From Sphingobacteriaceae bacterium (GTDB taxonomy: Bacteria; Bacteroidota; Bacteroidia; B-17B0; Aurantibacillaceae), in the NCBI GenBank assembly GCA_016709575.1, contig JADJMM010000011.1, positions 165,441-229,440 on the forward strand: 64,000 bases of DNA. The letters run 5' to 3'. Position 1 is the stretch's first letter. Every line of letters begins with the position of its first letter. The notes below the pieces were generated by a model. That model saw only the letters and a program-made list of their open reading frames with translations, was not told the origin of the DNA and searched no databases. Positions 43,315 through 52,894 of the stretch are shown here, piece by piece. A program made the translations under genes and the position numbers.

Positions 43315-45078
43315 ATGCTTAGAACTGTTACCTGCGGAGAATTAAGGATCACAGATGTAAATAAAGAAGTTACGTTATGTGGTTGGGTGCAAAAAAGTCG
43401 CGACTTAGGCGGTATGACATTTATTGACTTACGCGATCGTTATGGTATTACGCAATTAACTTTTAATCCTGAATGGGATAAAGATTTAGCATCTAAAGCA
43501 ACAAGTGTTGGACGCGAATTTGTTTTGCAAGTAAAAGGAACTGTAATAGAACGCTCAAGCAAAAATAAAAATCACCCAACAGGCGAAATTGAAATTAAAG
43601 TAAAAGAATTCACTGTTTTAAATTCTGCAATTACTCCACCTTTCACCATCGAAGATGAAACGGATGGCGGCGAAGAGTTACGCATGAAATACCGTTACTT
43701 GGATTTACGCCGTAGTATCGTGCGCAAAAATTTAGAGTTACGTCACCGCTTAGCAATTGAAACCAGAAATTATTTAGACAAACAAAATTTCTTAGAAGTA
43801 GAAACACCTGTTCTAATTAAATCTACTCCTGAAGGCGCACGCGACTTTGTGGTGCCAAGTAGAATGAACCAGGGATCTTTTTACGCATTACCGCAAAGTC
43901 CGCAAACGTTTAAACAATTATTAATGGTGGCGGGTTTCGACCGTTACTATCAAATTGTAAAATGTTTCAGAGATGAAGATTTACGTGCCGACAGACAACC
44001 GGAGTTCACGCAAATAGATTGCGAGATGAGTTTTATTGAGCAAGAAGATATTTTAAATACGTTTGAAGGAATGGTGAAACATTTATTCAAGACAGTAAAA
44101 AATATTGATATTCCTTCTCTGCCACGCATGACCTATGCCGATGCCATGAAATATTATGGTAACGATAAGCCTGATACACGTTTCGAAATGAAATTTGTGG
44201 AATTGAATGATGTGGTTAAAGGAAAAGAATTTAAAGTATTTAATGATGCTGAATTAGTGGTTGGTATTTGTGCAAAAGGCGCAGCTGAATACACACGCAA
44301 ACAATTAGATGAGTTAACTGAATTTGTAAAACGTCCGCAAATTGGCGCTACAGGTTTAGTTTACGCCCGTTATAATACTGATGGCACAATTAAATCATCG
44401 GTAGATAAATTTTACAACGAAGAAGAATTAAAAAAATGGGCCGCTGCATTTAACGCACAACCCGGCGACTTAATGCTATTACTTGCAGGCGGTGCCGATA
44501 AAACCAGAAAAGCTTTAAGCGAATTACGTTTAGAAATGGGAACCCGTTTAGGTTTACGTGATAAAAATAAATTCTCTTGTTTGTGGGTAATTGATTTTCC
44601 TTTATTAGAATGGAATGAAGGCGATACGAATTTATTAGAATCATTACGCGGACGATGGGTTGCGAAACATCATCCATTTACTTCTCCAAAACCTGAAGAC
44701 ATTGCCTTATTAAAAACTTCTCCCGGAGAAGTAAGAGCGAATGCATACGACGTAGTAATTAACGGTGTTGAAATTGGTGGTGGTAGCATTCGTATTCACG
44801 ATAAATCGTTGCAAGCTTTAATGTTTAAGACTTTAGGTTTTACAGATGAAGAAGCACAAAATCAATTTGGATTTTTAATGAATGCATTTGAATTTGGCGC
44901 ACCTCCACACGGTGGTATTGCTTTAGGCTTCGATCGCTTGTGTTCTTTATTTGGAGGTGCAGATTCTATCCGCGACTTCATCGCTTTCCCAAAAAATAAT
45001 TCAGGAAAAGATTTAATGATAGAAAGTCCAAGCCCAATCAGCGAAGAGCAATTGAAGGAATTGGGGATTAAGATTTAG
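43315..45078 (+). CDS. aspS: Aspartyl-tRNA synthetase
   Basis: The ATG at 43315 (MLRTVTCGELRI) gives 587 residues, the bacterial type with a GAD insertion. The N-terminal OB-fold anticodon domain covers about 1-105. Class II motif 2 is FRDEDLRADRQPEFTQIDCE and motif 3 is GIALGFDRL. The GAD insert lies at about 285-400, and FPKNNSGKDLMIESPSPI ends the catalytic core. It charges tRNA-Asp. Whether it is discriminating or also charges tRNA-Asn depends on whether the genome has asnS or gatCAB, which is not visible here. Confidence 0.97.
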   Translation: MLRTVTCGELRITDVNKEVTLCGWVQKSRDLGGMTFIDLRDRYGITQLTFNPEWDKDLASKATSVGREFVLQVKGTVIERSSKNKNHPTGEIEIKVKEFTVLNSAITPPFTIEDETDGGEELRMKYRYLDLRRSIVRKNLELRHRLAIETRNYLDKQNFLEVETPVLIKSTPEGARDFVVPSRMNQGSFYALPQSPQTFKQLLMVAGFDRYYQIVKCFRDEDLRADRQPEFTQIDCEMSFIEQEDILNTFEGMVKHLFKTVKNIDIPSLPRMTYADAMKYYGNDKPDTRFEMKFVELNDVVKGKEFKVFNDAELVVGICAKGAAEYTRKQLDELTEFVKRPQIGATGLVYARYNTDGTIKSSVDKFYNEEELKKWAAAFNAQPGDLMLLLAGGADKTRKALSELRLEMGTRLGLRDKNKFSCLWVIDFPLLEWNEGDTNLLESLRGRWVAKHHPFTSPKPEDIALLKTSPGEVRANAYDVVINGVEIGGGSIRIHDKSLQALMFKTLGFTDEEAQNQFGFLMNAFEFGAPPHGGIALGFDRLCSLFGGADSIRDFIAFPKNNSGKDLMIESPSPISEEQLKELGIKI

Positions 45079-45091
45079 ATTTTTCAAAACA

Positions 45092-45121
45092 AAAAAGGCT
45101 TCAGAATTCTGAAGCCTTTTA
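45092..45121. terminator. Bidirectional terminator between aspS and the M1 peptidase
   Basis: AAAAGGCTTCAGA/TCTGAAGCCTTTT is a perfect palindrome between convergent genes. Confidence 0.85.
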
Positions 45122-45140
45122 ACATTCAAATATTTTCTTG

Positions 45141-47138
45141 TTACTCCTTCACAACCTTTGTCGCTTTCAATTGTAAACCATTCTCATCTTTTATTACAAT
45201 AGAATAAATTCCTGCTGCGTGAGAACTGATATCAATTTTATTTTTTTGTTTGGCGGTTTCTTTTTGAATTAATTTTCCGGTTACATCATAAATTTCAATC
45301 ACACCACTTATATCAATTGATGAATTCATTTCGAATATGCCGTTGTTTGGGTTTGGAGTAATGGTAATTTCAGGATTGATAGCATATCCTTCAGGTAAAC
45401 CTAAAGTCACATCTTTTGTTGGTCCAACAACTTTATTAATCACCCATTGGTTCGGATCAACTGTTACACTTGTTACTGTACCTAATAAACTCACAACATA
45501 ATTTTCAATATTTATATTATGCTGCAATCTGATAGTAGTATCAGGCATAGCGGTGCGCGATACTTTATATTCCATTGGCGTAATAAATAATGGAACTGAT
45601 GACGCAGAAGAAGTTGTTTGAGCTGATTTCAAATACAATTTACCGGGACCTGAATTCCAAGTCACATTAAATGTTGGATACCCTTCACCATAATACCATT
45701 GATTAAAGAATTGGGTGAAGTTCATGCTTGTAAATGTTTGCGCGTAATTTTTAAAATCAACTACAGAAGCAGTACTGTTCTTGTAAGTATTTTGAAATCC
45801 TCTTAACAACGGAAACCAAACTGAATCATTATTCACAACAAATTGTAGTGTACGGATAATAGCACCACCTTTATCATAAGTTAAACGGCCGCTAAAAACT
45901 TTGTTTGCGTCCATTGTATCAGGGCCAGTTACCCAAACATGTCCGCCCGGTGCACTCATTACACTGTTATGTGCGCTATTTAAATTTGGCATAAAGTTAG
46001 TTGGGTCTAGATATTGTGCCGTTAAATGTTCTGTATAAGAAGCGAACCCTTCATTAATCCAGATATCACCCCAGCTTTTGCAAGTTACATTATCGCCCCA
46101 CCATTGGTGACCCAACTCGTGCGTGTCAACATAATAATCAAAAAATCCTAAGCTTGTCATCGTTTGATGCTCCATTCCACCGCCGAAAGGTGCCATGCAA
46201 TGACCATATTTTTCCTTGTAAAAAGGATACATGCCATACAAATTACACTGCAACACCATTTGTTGTCGAATTAAATTAAGTGTGTTTTTTTGCGTGACGA
46301 AAGCCGTATTATTTATTGCATTATCATAAATATAATTTTGGATCCAAATAGAATCACCGGCTAAATACGCAGGCTTTGCCCATAAATTATACTCTTTATA
46401 TTTTGCAACAGCAATAGAAATTAAATAATAATCAATTGGTGTTTTTGACTTCCACTCGTAACGTTTTTTGTTTCCAAGAGCAACAACATTTTTTAAAATG
46501 CCGTTTGAACCAACTTTGTTTGCAGAATCGGTTGTAACATACACCCAACTCGAATCAATTTTATCAGTTAAAATTTGTTTACATGGCCACCAATGGTAAG
46601 CTGCAAGCGCTTCACTTAAACTCCATGTAACCTGATTTCCCCATGAAGTAGAAGTTCCATTACTAAAACCACTTCCAATAGCAGAACCACCAACAGGAGG
46701 CGTACCATGATAATAAATAAGTGCATCAACTGTTTGTCCGTTTAAAATAGCACCCGGGGTTTTTAATTTTACAATACTATCCTTACTAGATACTGTAACC
46801 AACACGCCATTAACACGAGCCGAATCAATTATCATTACCTGATGCAACACGCAACCAAAAGTATCAATACTTGAAGCTGTAACTGTTGCAACACTACGCG
46901 CGCTTCCGCTCATAGTTTTTGTGGTACGTTCTATATTCAAATTCAAATGAACCCATTTTACATCATAAGATTTTTCGTGGGAAATAAATGCACTTGGGGA
47001 TGCTGTCCGCAAATTGTGCGCCATGTGATTTTTAAATGCAGCAATTTTTCCAACTGCACATGCATGAGTACGTTCTTCTGTTTGACTGAATAAAGAATTG
47101 AATCCGAATAAAGTTGCTAGTACTAAAAGTTTTTTCAT
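45141..47138 (-). CDS. Secreted M1-family aminopeptidase with T9SS sorting domain
   Basis: The start at 47138 (MKKLLVLATLFGFNSLFSQ) gives a signal peptide and about 665 residues. The M1 zinc site is HELGH at about 340-344, with the third ligand Glu at about 363 (WINEGFASY). The exopeptidase loop appears as GGGMEHQ, where classical members have GxMEN. An N-terminal beta domain precedes it. The C-terminus is a T9SS sorting domain (TPNPNNGIFEMN, YDVTGKLIQKE, AAGIYSIVIKDENG). It should trim N-terminal residues of peptides outside the cell. Confidence 0.92.
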   Translation of the reverse strand: MKKLLVLATLFGFNSLFSQTEERTHACAVGKIAAFKNHMAHNLRTASPSAFISHEKSYDVKWVHLNLNIERTTKTMSGSARSVATVTASSIDTFGCVLHQVMIIDSARVNGVLVTVSSKDSIVKLKTPGAILNGQTVDALIYYHGTPPVGGSAIGSGFSNGTSTSWGNQVTWSLSEALAAYHWWPCKQILTDKIDSSWVYVTTDSANKVGSNGILKNVVALGNKKRYEWKSKTPIDYYLISIAVAKYKEYNLWAKPAYLAGDSIWIQNYIYDNAINNTAFVTQKNTLNLIRQQMVLQCNLYGMYPFYKEKYGHCMAPFGGGMEHQTMTSLGFFDYYVDTHELGHQWWGDNVTCKSWGDIWINEGFASYTEHLTAQYLDPTNFMPNLNSAHNSVMSAPGGHVWVTGPDTMDANKVFSGRLTYDKGGAIIRTLQFVVNNDSVWFPLLRGFQNTYKNSTASVVDFKNYAQTFTSMNFTQFFNQWYYGEGYPTFNVTWNSGPGKLYLKSAQTTSSASSVPLFITPMEYKVSRTAMPDTTIRLQHNINIENYVVSLLGTVTSVTVDPNQWVINKVVGPTKDVTLGLPEGYAINPEITITPNPNNGIFEMNSSIDISGVIEIYDVTGKLIQKETAKQKNKIDISSHAAGIYSIVIKDENGLQLKATKVVKE

Positions 47139-47231
47139 AAGTGTCATTGTAGAGTCATAAAGATAGAAGATAAGCATTCAAAAGCAAATGCCGTTTGTGT
47201 AATTTATACGGCCGTTTATCTAATATTTTGG

Positions 47232-47239
47232 TAAATTTG
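47232..47239 (+). promoter_or_regulatory. -7 box of the hemE promoter
   Basis: TAAATTTG fits TAnnTTTG, 9 bases before the hemE ATG at 47249, and rules against the longer reading frame beginning at 47195. Confidence 0.5.
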
Positions 47240-47248
47240 CTCCTTATT

Positions 47249-48271
47249 ATGTTAAAAAACGATTTAGTACTTAGGGCCGCAAGAGGCGAAAATGTTGAAC
47301 GCACACCTGTATGGTTAATGCGTCAGGCAGGAAGAATTTTACCTGAATATCGTGCTACTCGTAGCCGCGCTAAAAATTTTATTGAATTTGTAAAGAGTCC
47401 GGATTTGGCTTGCGAAGTATCGATTCAACCTGTAGATATTTTAGGCGTGGATGCTGCTATTATTTTTTCAGATATTTTAGTGATTCCTGAAGCAATGGGT
47501 TTGCCTTACGAAATGATTGAGGCGAAAGGTCCTTGGTTTGAAAAAACAATTAAAACAAAAAATGATATTGATAAATTACGCGAGGCAGATGAAAATGATT
47601 TGCGTTATGTAATGGAAGCCTTAAAACTTACGAAGCAAAATTTAAATAACCGCGTTCCTTTAATTGGTTTTGCAGGCGCGCCTTGGACTATTTTCGCATA
47701 CATGGTTGAAGGCAGTGGCAGCAAAACATTTAGTAAAGCGAAACAATTTTTATATACACAACCCGAAGCAGCTCATTTGCTTTTAGAAAAAATTACGCAG
47801 AGCACCATTAATTATTTAAAAGGACAAGTAAACAGCGGCGCTGATATGATTCAGTTGTTTGATTCGTGGGCGGGCGTTTTAGCACCTGAACAGTTTTATG
47901 AATTCTCTTTAAAATACATTTCAAAAATTTGTGATGCTATTCAACCTTTAGCGCCAATAACTGTTTTTGCAAAAGATGCGCATTACGCAGTTGAAGAGAT
48001 TGCCAAGTTAAATTGCAACACTATTGGTTTAGATTGGACAATCAATCCAACAATTGCACGTAAACAAGCAGGAAATAAAACTTTGCAAGGTAATGCTGAT
48101 CCATGTTTGCTTTACGCAGATGAAAAAACAATTGCCACCGAAACTAAAAAAATGTTAGACGCTTTTGGTTCGCAGCGCTACATTGCAAATCTTGGACATG
48201 GTTTATATCCTGACATTGATAAAGAAAAAGTAAAGTTTTTTGTAGAGTTTATTAAGAACTATAAAGCTTAG
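47249..48271 (+). CDS. hemE: Uroporphyrinogen decarboxylase
   Basis: The 340-residue enzyme removes four carboxyls from uroporphyrinogen III to give coproporphyrinogen III in haem synthesis. Visible signatures are RTPVWLMRQAGRILPEYRATR at the N-terminus (binding-site Arg residues), the ASP motif in IIFSDILVIPEAMG, GFAGAPWTIFAYMVEG, LFDSWAGVL and the late NLGHGLYPDID. Length is normal. No other haem gene is adjacent. The TAG stop overlaps the convergent lipoprotein stop. Confidence 0.97.
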   Translation: MLKNDLVLRAARGENVERTPVWLMRQAGRILPEYRATRSRAKNFIEFVKSPDLACEVSIQPVDILGVDAAIIFSDILVIPEAMGLPYEMIEAKGPWFEKTIKTKNDIDKLREADENDLRYVMEALKLTKQNLNNRVPLIGFAGAPWTIFAYMVEGSGSKTFSKAKQFLYTQPEAAHLLLEKITQSTINYLKGQVNSGADMIQLFDSWAGVLAPEQFYEFSLKYISKICDAIQPLAPITVFAKDAHYAVEEIAKLNCNTIGLDWTINPTIARKQAGNKTLQGNADPCLLYADEKTIATETKKMLDAFGSQRYIANLGHGLYPDIDKEKVKFFVEFIKNYKA

Positions 48272-49107
48272 TAGGTTTCAACAACCTTTTTGCGAAGCGC
48301 ATTAGTTTTGTCACAAATATCTTTTATCGCTTCAAGCGTTAAAGTATTTTTCTTGGCCGCTTCAGCAAAACTTACTTTCAAATCATTTAATCCATCAGTT
48401 ACATATTTAGCATCAGCACTAACATTAGAAGCTTCTACCATATTGATTAAGTGCTTCAAGGATTCGTCTTGTTTTAAAATAGTTTTGATAATGCTTTCTG
48501 AATTTATGCGTTGTGCAATTTGTACAGAAACATACATACCTTCAATCCAAGAACCTGATAAAATTAAAGCGGATGTTCCCGGTCTGTCGTTTTGTTTTAA
48601 AAACTCATCGGCTTTACGGAATGAGGATGCAATAATTTCTAAAGTTGAATCGCGATTCTCTTTGTAAGCTTCCATTCTGTCCATCATGTGTTGGTCGAAA
48701 GCCGTACTCACACCTAAATTTTTTGATAAAATGTTTACGCATTTTAAAAACAACATGCTCTCTTGTGTTTGATCGAAAGCGCCAGCAACACTTAAATCAG
48801 CACCATAAACGCCTAAGTTTAAAGCGCGTGAATTTTCTAAAGAATATTTTGAAGCTACATCCGGGTTGTTTAAATAACTTGGATCGTAATCAATTTTTGA
48901 TTCACCTATAAGTCGTACAATCTCAGCGCGTGCCGGAATAGAATTAAATACATTTTGAGCGCTAATTTGTTTATTATCGATTACGTTAGTGCTACCTGTT
49001 GTAGTATCTTCTGTAGTGTCATCCGGTTTTTCGCCTTTACAAAACGAAAAAAGAATTAACGAAGAAACAGTAATGAATAAATAAAAAAGTTTGTTAGAGC
49101 TTCTCAT
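48268..49107 (-). CDS. Helical lipoprotein of unknown function
   Basis: The 279-residue product has a lipobox-like FSFC (Cys at about 23), then an Asp/Glu/Thr-rich linker and a long helical region (about 50-279). The stretch SRALNLGVYGADLSVAGAFDQ and the later GSWIEGMYVSVQIAQ look conserved and recall a family of Bacteroidota lipoproteins annotated only as hypothetical. It overlaps hemE by 4 bases at the stop codons and is monocistronic. Confidence 0.72.
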   Translation of the reverse strand: MRSSNKLFYLFITVSSLILFSFCKGEKPDDTTEDTTTGSTNVIDNKQISAQNVFNSIPARAEIVRLIGESKIDYDPSYLNNPDVASKYSLENSRALNLGVYGADLSVAGAFDQTQESMLFLKCVNILSKNLGVSTAFDQHMMDRMEAYKENRDSTLEIIASSFRKADEFLKQNDRPGTSALILSGSWIEGMYVSVQIAQRINSESIIKTILKQDESLKHLINMVEASNVSADAKYVTDGLNDLKVSFAEAAKKNTLTLEAIKDICDKTNALRKKVVETY

Positions 49108-49142
49108 ATGAGGTAAATATACAAATTATTTTTTTACTCCTT

Positions 49143-50876
49143 TTACTTTTGCTTTACACCATCTTTATAATTGATTCGGCTTATTTCTTTCCCACTTTTG
49201 TCGTAAAAAATCCACTCCCCGTCAGCCAAGCTTTGTACTTTACCCTTGCGGCGTTCGGCTACCACCTTATAATTGCTGATACTCTGAACTGTATTATTCT
49301 GATAATAGCTTACGCATTTTCCATCCAAATGTCCGTTACTAAAGGTCTGTGTTTTTAAGATGCCTCCTGTTTCGTAATAGTATTTCCAGGTACCGTTTTG
49401 GTGACCTTTACGGTATTTGCCCTGTGTATCAATAAAGCCACCCCGCTCGTGATAGCTAATATAATTACCGTGCTTAATACCGTTTACATAACTACATTTT
49501 TCACGAAACGAGCCGTTTTCGTGCCAATAGGTCCAATCGCCGTGCTTTTTACCTTTCTTATTGTACTCGCCTTTATAATTTGACTTTCCTGTAGGATACC
49601 AACCTTCCCATGTATCTGTTAAAAGACCCATGGTGAAAGTTCCTTGATCTTTTTGCGTGCCGTTTTGCCACCACGATTGCCAAACCCCGTTTTCCTTCCC
49701 ATTTAAATAATCTCCTTCCTGCAATTTGGTTCCATTTTCGAACCAAGTCGTCCAGGTACCTGATTTTATTCCATTTTCGTAGTTCCCTAATTTCCATTTT
49801 TCGCCGGTGCGGTAATAGAAATTCCAGGCGCCTTGTTGTTTATCATTTACAAAATCTCCCTCCGATTCTTTTTTTCCATTGTTATAATAATATACCCAAG
49901 CACTATCTCTTAATCCATCTTTTAAAGTCCCTTTCATCTCCAATTTTCCATCTTGGTCGTAAAATTTCCACCTACCGTTTTTCTTACCATTAATAAATCC
50001 GCCTTCACTTTTAATATTGTGATTAACGTAGTAAGAAGAGTAATATCCGTTTAAAATTCCCCCTCTGTAATTAGCTTCGTAATCTAACTCACCATTCGGG
50101 TGAAAAAAACGCCACAAACTATCTTGTAAACCATTTTTATAACGACCCATGGCACGTATGTAGCCTGTTTCATAATAAGCAGAGATATACCCGTTACCAT
50201 TGGAAACAACTTGTTTGCCCTTAGCATCCCACATGCTCCATAAATAAAGCGTGCTGTCTTTATATTCCTTTTCAAATTTGTTTTGGCCATTCTCGTAATA
50301 CTCTTGCCATGTTCCGCAAGGTTTGCCGCCGCAATAGTGTTGTTTAGCTGAAGGTTTACCTGACGGATAAAAAGCATTTACATCGCCCTCTTTTTTGTCT
50401 TTCTCAAACTTTCCCTTGCTTTCAATTTGTCCGTTATCGTGATAGTATACCCAATCGCCTTCTTTTTTTCCATTCACGAAACTCTCAGTACTTTTTACTT
50501 TTCCGTTTTCGTGGTAGGAAGTCCAAATACTATCTGCAAAATTAGAGGTGAACTTTGTTATCTGCGCAATTTTCCCGTTCTTAAAATAATACGAATTGGT
50601 GCCATTCTTTCTTCCGCGTGAAAAACGTTCTATAGCTTTAGTTCCGCCATCCTCAAAATAAAATACCCAAACACTATCTTCTTTACCTTGAAAATAATGC
50701 CCTTTTCGGGATAGTTTTCCGTTTTTGTAATATTCGTAATGGGGTCCGTGAGGCATCCCTTTATAATAATCGGTTTCGTTTTTAAGTTGGGTTTGTTCGC
50801 TATCGTAATACTCTTTTTTTAGCTGAGCCGATAATAGCGTTGGGATAACTAAGAGGATGAAGGACAAAATGCGCAT
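49143..50876 (-). CDS. Secreted YwqK/MORN-like repeat protein
   Basis: From the ATG at 50876 the protein has a signal peptide (MRILSFILLVIPTLLSAQ). About 20 or more repeats of about 23 residues follow, filling almost the whole 577-residue chain. Each has the pattern YYxNGKxxxxGxYxNGKxxGxW, for example GDWVYYHDNGQIESKGKF and GTWTTWFENGTKLQEGDY. Such repeats (annotated as the YwqK antitoxin family or MORN-like) form extended beta structures. No toxin partner gene is adjacent, so an antitoxin role is not supported. A surface or binding role is possible. Confidence 0.88.
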   Translation of the reverse strand: MRILSFILLVIPTLLSAQLKKEYYDSEQTQLKNETDYYKGMPHGPHYEYYKNGKLSRKGHYFQGKEDSVWVFYFEDGGTKAIERFSRGRKNGTNSYYFKNGKIAQITKFTSNFADSIWTSYHENGKVKSTESFVNGKKEGDWVYYHDNGQIESKGKFEKDKKEGDVNAFYPSGKPSAKQHYCGGKPCGTWQEYYENGQNKFEKEYKDSTLYLWSMWDAKGKQVVSNGNGYISAYYETGYIRAMGRYKNGLQDSLWRFFHPNGELDYEANYRGGILNGYYSSYYVNHNIKSEGGFINGKKNGRWKFYDQDGKLEMKGTLKDGLRDSAWVYYYNNGKKESEGDFVNDKQQGAWNFYYRTGEKWKLGNYENGIKSGTWTTWFENGTKLQEGDYLNGKENGVWQSWWQNGTQKDQGTFTMGLLTDTWEGWYPTGKSNYKGEYNKKGKKHGDWTYWHENGSFREKCSYVNGIKHGNYISYHERGGFIDTQGKYRKGHQNGTWKYYYETGGILKTQTFSNGHLDGKCVSYYQNNTVQSISNYKVVAERRKGKVQSLADGEWIFYDKSGKEISRINYKDGVKQK

Positions 50877-51020
50877 GGTCAAATTTAATAAAGCATAACG
50901 CAGGGCATGGCTTTGGTTACATTACTTGTAAACAATAAAGGTTGAATATCCGCCCCAAAAACCGCTTATACAAGCATATACCCTTTGCCACAATAAGCCA
51001 TAAAACACCAGTTTTTTAGG

Positions 51021-51028
51021 TAATTTTG
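51021..51028 (+). promoter_or_regulatory. -7 box of the tolC-like gene
   Basis: TAATTTTG fits TAnnTTTG, 10 bases before the ATG at 51039. Confidence 0.45.
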
Positions 51029-51038
51029 TTTCTGAATT

Positions 51039-52442
51039 ATGATAAAGAACTTTTTGATAGCCTTTTTAGTATTGAGTGTTGGTGCCAATGCCCAAAACGA
51101 ATGGAGTTTGCAGCAATGTGTTGATTATGCTTTAAAGCATAACATTATGCTTCAACAAGCTGAACTAAGCAATCAAATCACAAAAAATAATACCACGCAA
51201 TCTAAAGCCGCTCTTTTACCAAATTTAAACGGAGGCGCAGCACATACTTATAACTTCGGACGAACCATTGACCGTTACACTAACACCTTTGCTAATACTC
51301 AAGTATTATCTCAAAACTATTATATATCCAGTAATCTTGTTTTGTGGTCTGGTTTATCCCAATGGAATAATATGAAGGCTAATCAATATGCCTATTTAGC
51401 GGGTAGTGAAAATATTAAACAGCAAAAAAACGACGTTGCTTTAAATGTTGCAACAGCTTATATAAATGTTATTTATTGCGATGAATTTTTAAAGATTGCG
51501 AAAAATCAATTTGATATTACAAAACAACAATTAGATCAAACCGAAAAATTAGCGAATGCTGGAACGCTTGCTAAAAGTGCTGTGTATGATGTGAAAGCGC
51601 AATTGGCAAGTGAAGAAGTAAATGTTACAACAGCTGATAATAATTTTCAGATTGCGATGTTAACTTTAAAGCAATTTTTGAATCTGGATTCAACCAATAA
51701 TTTTAAGATTGCAAATCCGGATGTTGAGGTGCAATCGCAAAACTTATTAGGAAGCAGTGTGCAGAATATTTATGAAACAGCTTTAAAAAGTCAACCTTCA
51801 ATTAAAAGTACAAAATACAATTTCTTAATGGCCGAAAAAACATTGTTAGCTGCTAAAGGAAGAGTTAGTCCGACTATTAGTTTAAATGGTTCCATTGGTA
51901 CAGGTTATTCCGGATTAGCAAAAGATGTGGTCGGATATAACAATGTAACGGATACTTTAGGATATATTGGAACTACACCTTTTACTTACGAGCGACAAGA
52001 CCCTATTTTTAAAGACACACCTTTTAACGATCAATTTAAAAATAACGTAAACAAAAGCATTGGTATAACTTTAAGCGTGCCTTTGTTCAATGGCTTGCAA
52101 ACTGTTACATCAGTAAAAAACGCTAAGCTTAATGCCTTAAACGCCAAATTGGGTCAGGATTTAGCAGAACAAAATTTATATAAAGTAATTGCGCAATCTT
52201 ATGCTAACGCAAGAGCCGCTTTAAACAAATATGTTGCTTCAAAATCATCTGTTGAGGCATCAGAAATGTCGTTTACTTTTGCACAACAGAAATTTAATGT
52301 TGGTGCTATTAGCGCCTTCGATTTTAATACTGCCAAATCGAGATTAGTTACAGCACAAAGTAATTTATTGCAAGCCAAATTCGATTACCTGTTTAAATTA
52401 AAAGTGTTGGATTTCTATCAAGGAAAACCGCTTACTTTCTAA
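51039..52442 (+). CDS. TolC-family outer membrane efflux protein
   Basis: The 467-residue protein begins with a signal peptide (cleavage near VGANA). The two OEP repeats are visible as long alternating helices separated by beta segments (WSLQQCVDYALKHNIMLQQAE, NVATAYINVIYCDEFLKIAKNQ, then SYANARAALNKYVASK and GAISAFDFNTAKSRLVTAQS). It should form the outer-membrane tunnel of an efflux or type I secretion pump. The membrane-fusion and pump genes usual downstream are absent. The next genes are a small lipoprotein and a TonB receptor. Confidence 0.92.
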   Translation: MIKNFLIAFLVLSVGANAQNEWSLQQCVDYALKHNIMLQQAELSNQITKNNTTQSKAALLPNLNGGAAHTYNFGRTIDRYTNTFANTQVLSQNYYISSNLVLWSGLSQWNNMKANQYAYLAGSENIKQQKNDVALNVATAYINVIYCDEFLKIAKNQFDITKQQLDQTEKLANAGTLAKSAVYDVKAQLASEEVNVTTADNNFQIAMLTLKQFLNLDSTNNFKIANPDVEVQSQNLLGSSVQNIYETALKSQPSIKSTKYNFLMAEKTLLAAKGRVSPTISLNGSIGTGYSGLAKDVVGYNNVTDTLGYIGTTPFTYERQDPIFKDTPFNDQFKNNVNKSIGITLSVPLFNGLQTVTSVKNAKLNALNAKLGQDLAEQNLYKVIAQSYANARAALNKYVASKSSVEASEMSFTFAQQKFNVGAISAFDFNTAKSRLVTAQSNLLQAKFDYLFKLKVLDFYQGKPLTF

Positions 52443-52603
52443 ATTTCTTTCTTAAAAACCGCCTTTTTAGTTTCAATTATTTGCAAAATTTACAAGCCCG
52501 AGCGCTGTTTTTGCGAAAATCAATAATTCAAATTCCTTTTTTAAGATTTTATCTACCTACTGGCAAATTTTCCAAATTCCGGAAAATACCTATTGAAAAT
52601 CCG

Positions 52604-52635
52604 TTTACACAGGCCCTACTCATCCTATACATTTG
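52604..52635 (+). promoter_or_regulatory. Promoter for the small lipoprotein gene
   Basis: TTTA (52604-52607) lies 20 bases before TACATTTG (52628-52635), close to the Bacteroidota -33/-7 consensus, with a 29-base gap to the ATG at 52665. Confidence 0.5.
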
Positions 52636-52664
52636 TTGGCATAAAACAATTAAAACCAAAGCGA

Positions 52665-52862
52665 ATGAAAACCTTAACTACCATTTTAGCAGCAACAGTA
52701 TTATTAAGCTCATGTACAAAAACTAATACAACTTGTGTTTTTAAATCAGATTGCAGTATCGCGATTGAATCTGAGTTTGCCTCTAAAAAATTCATGACCA
52801 AAAAAGAATTGAAAGAAAAAGACGCTCAGCTTTTTAAAACATCAGAAAGTAATTTGTTCTAG
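52665..52862 (+). CDS. Small lipoprotein, 65 residues
   Basis: The ATG at 52665 (MKTLTTILAATVLLSSC) gives a 17-residue signal ending in the lipobox LSSC. It is preferred to the upstream frame start because the promoter falls between them. The mature part has two further Cys (TTCVFKSDCS) and a charged C-terminus (KKELKEKDAQLFK). No function can be given. It is followed 32 bases later by the TonB receptor gene and may share its transcript. Confidence 0.6.
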   Translation: MKTLTTILAATVLLSSCTKTNTTCVFKSDCSIAIESEFASKKFMTKKELKEKDAQLFKTSESNLF

Positions 52863-52894
52863 TCTTAATTTAAATTTTGTTATTTTTATTCCCG

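Noticed and set aside
47195..47248. Upstream start for hemE
   Set aside because: The -7 box at 47232-47239 falls inside it, and the family N-terminus begins at MLKNDLVLRAARG.
49143..50876. YwqK repeats taken as the antitoxin of a toxin-antitoxin pair
   Set aside because: No toxin gene flanks it and the product is exported.
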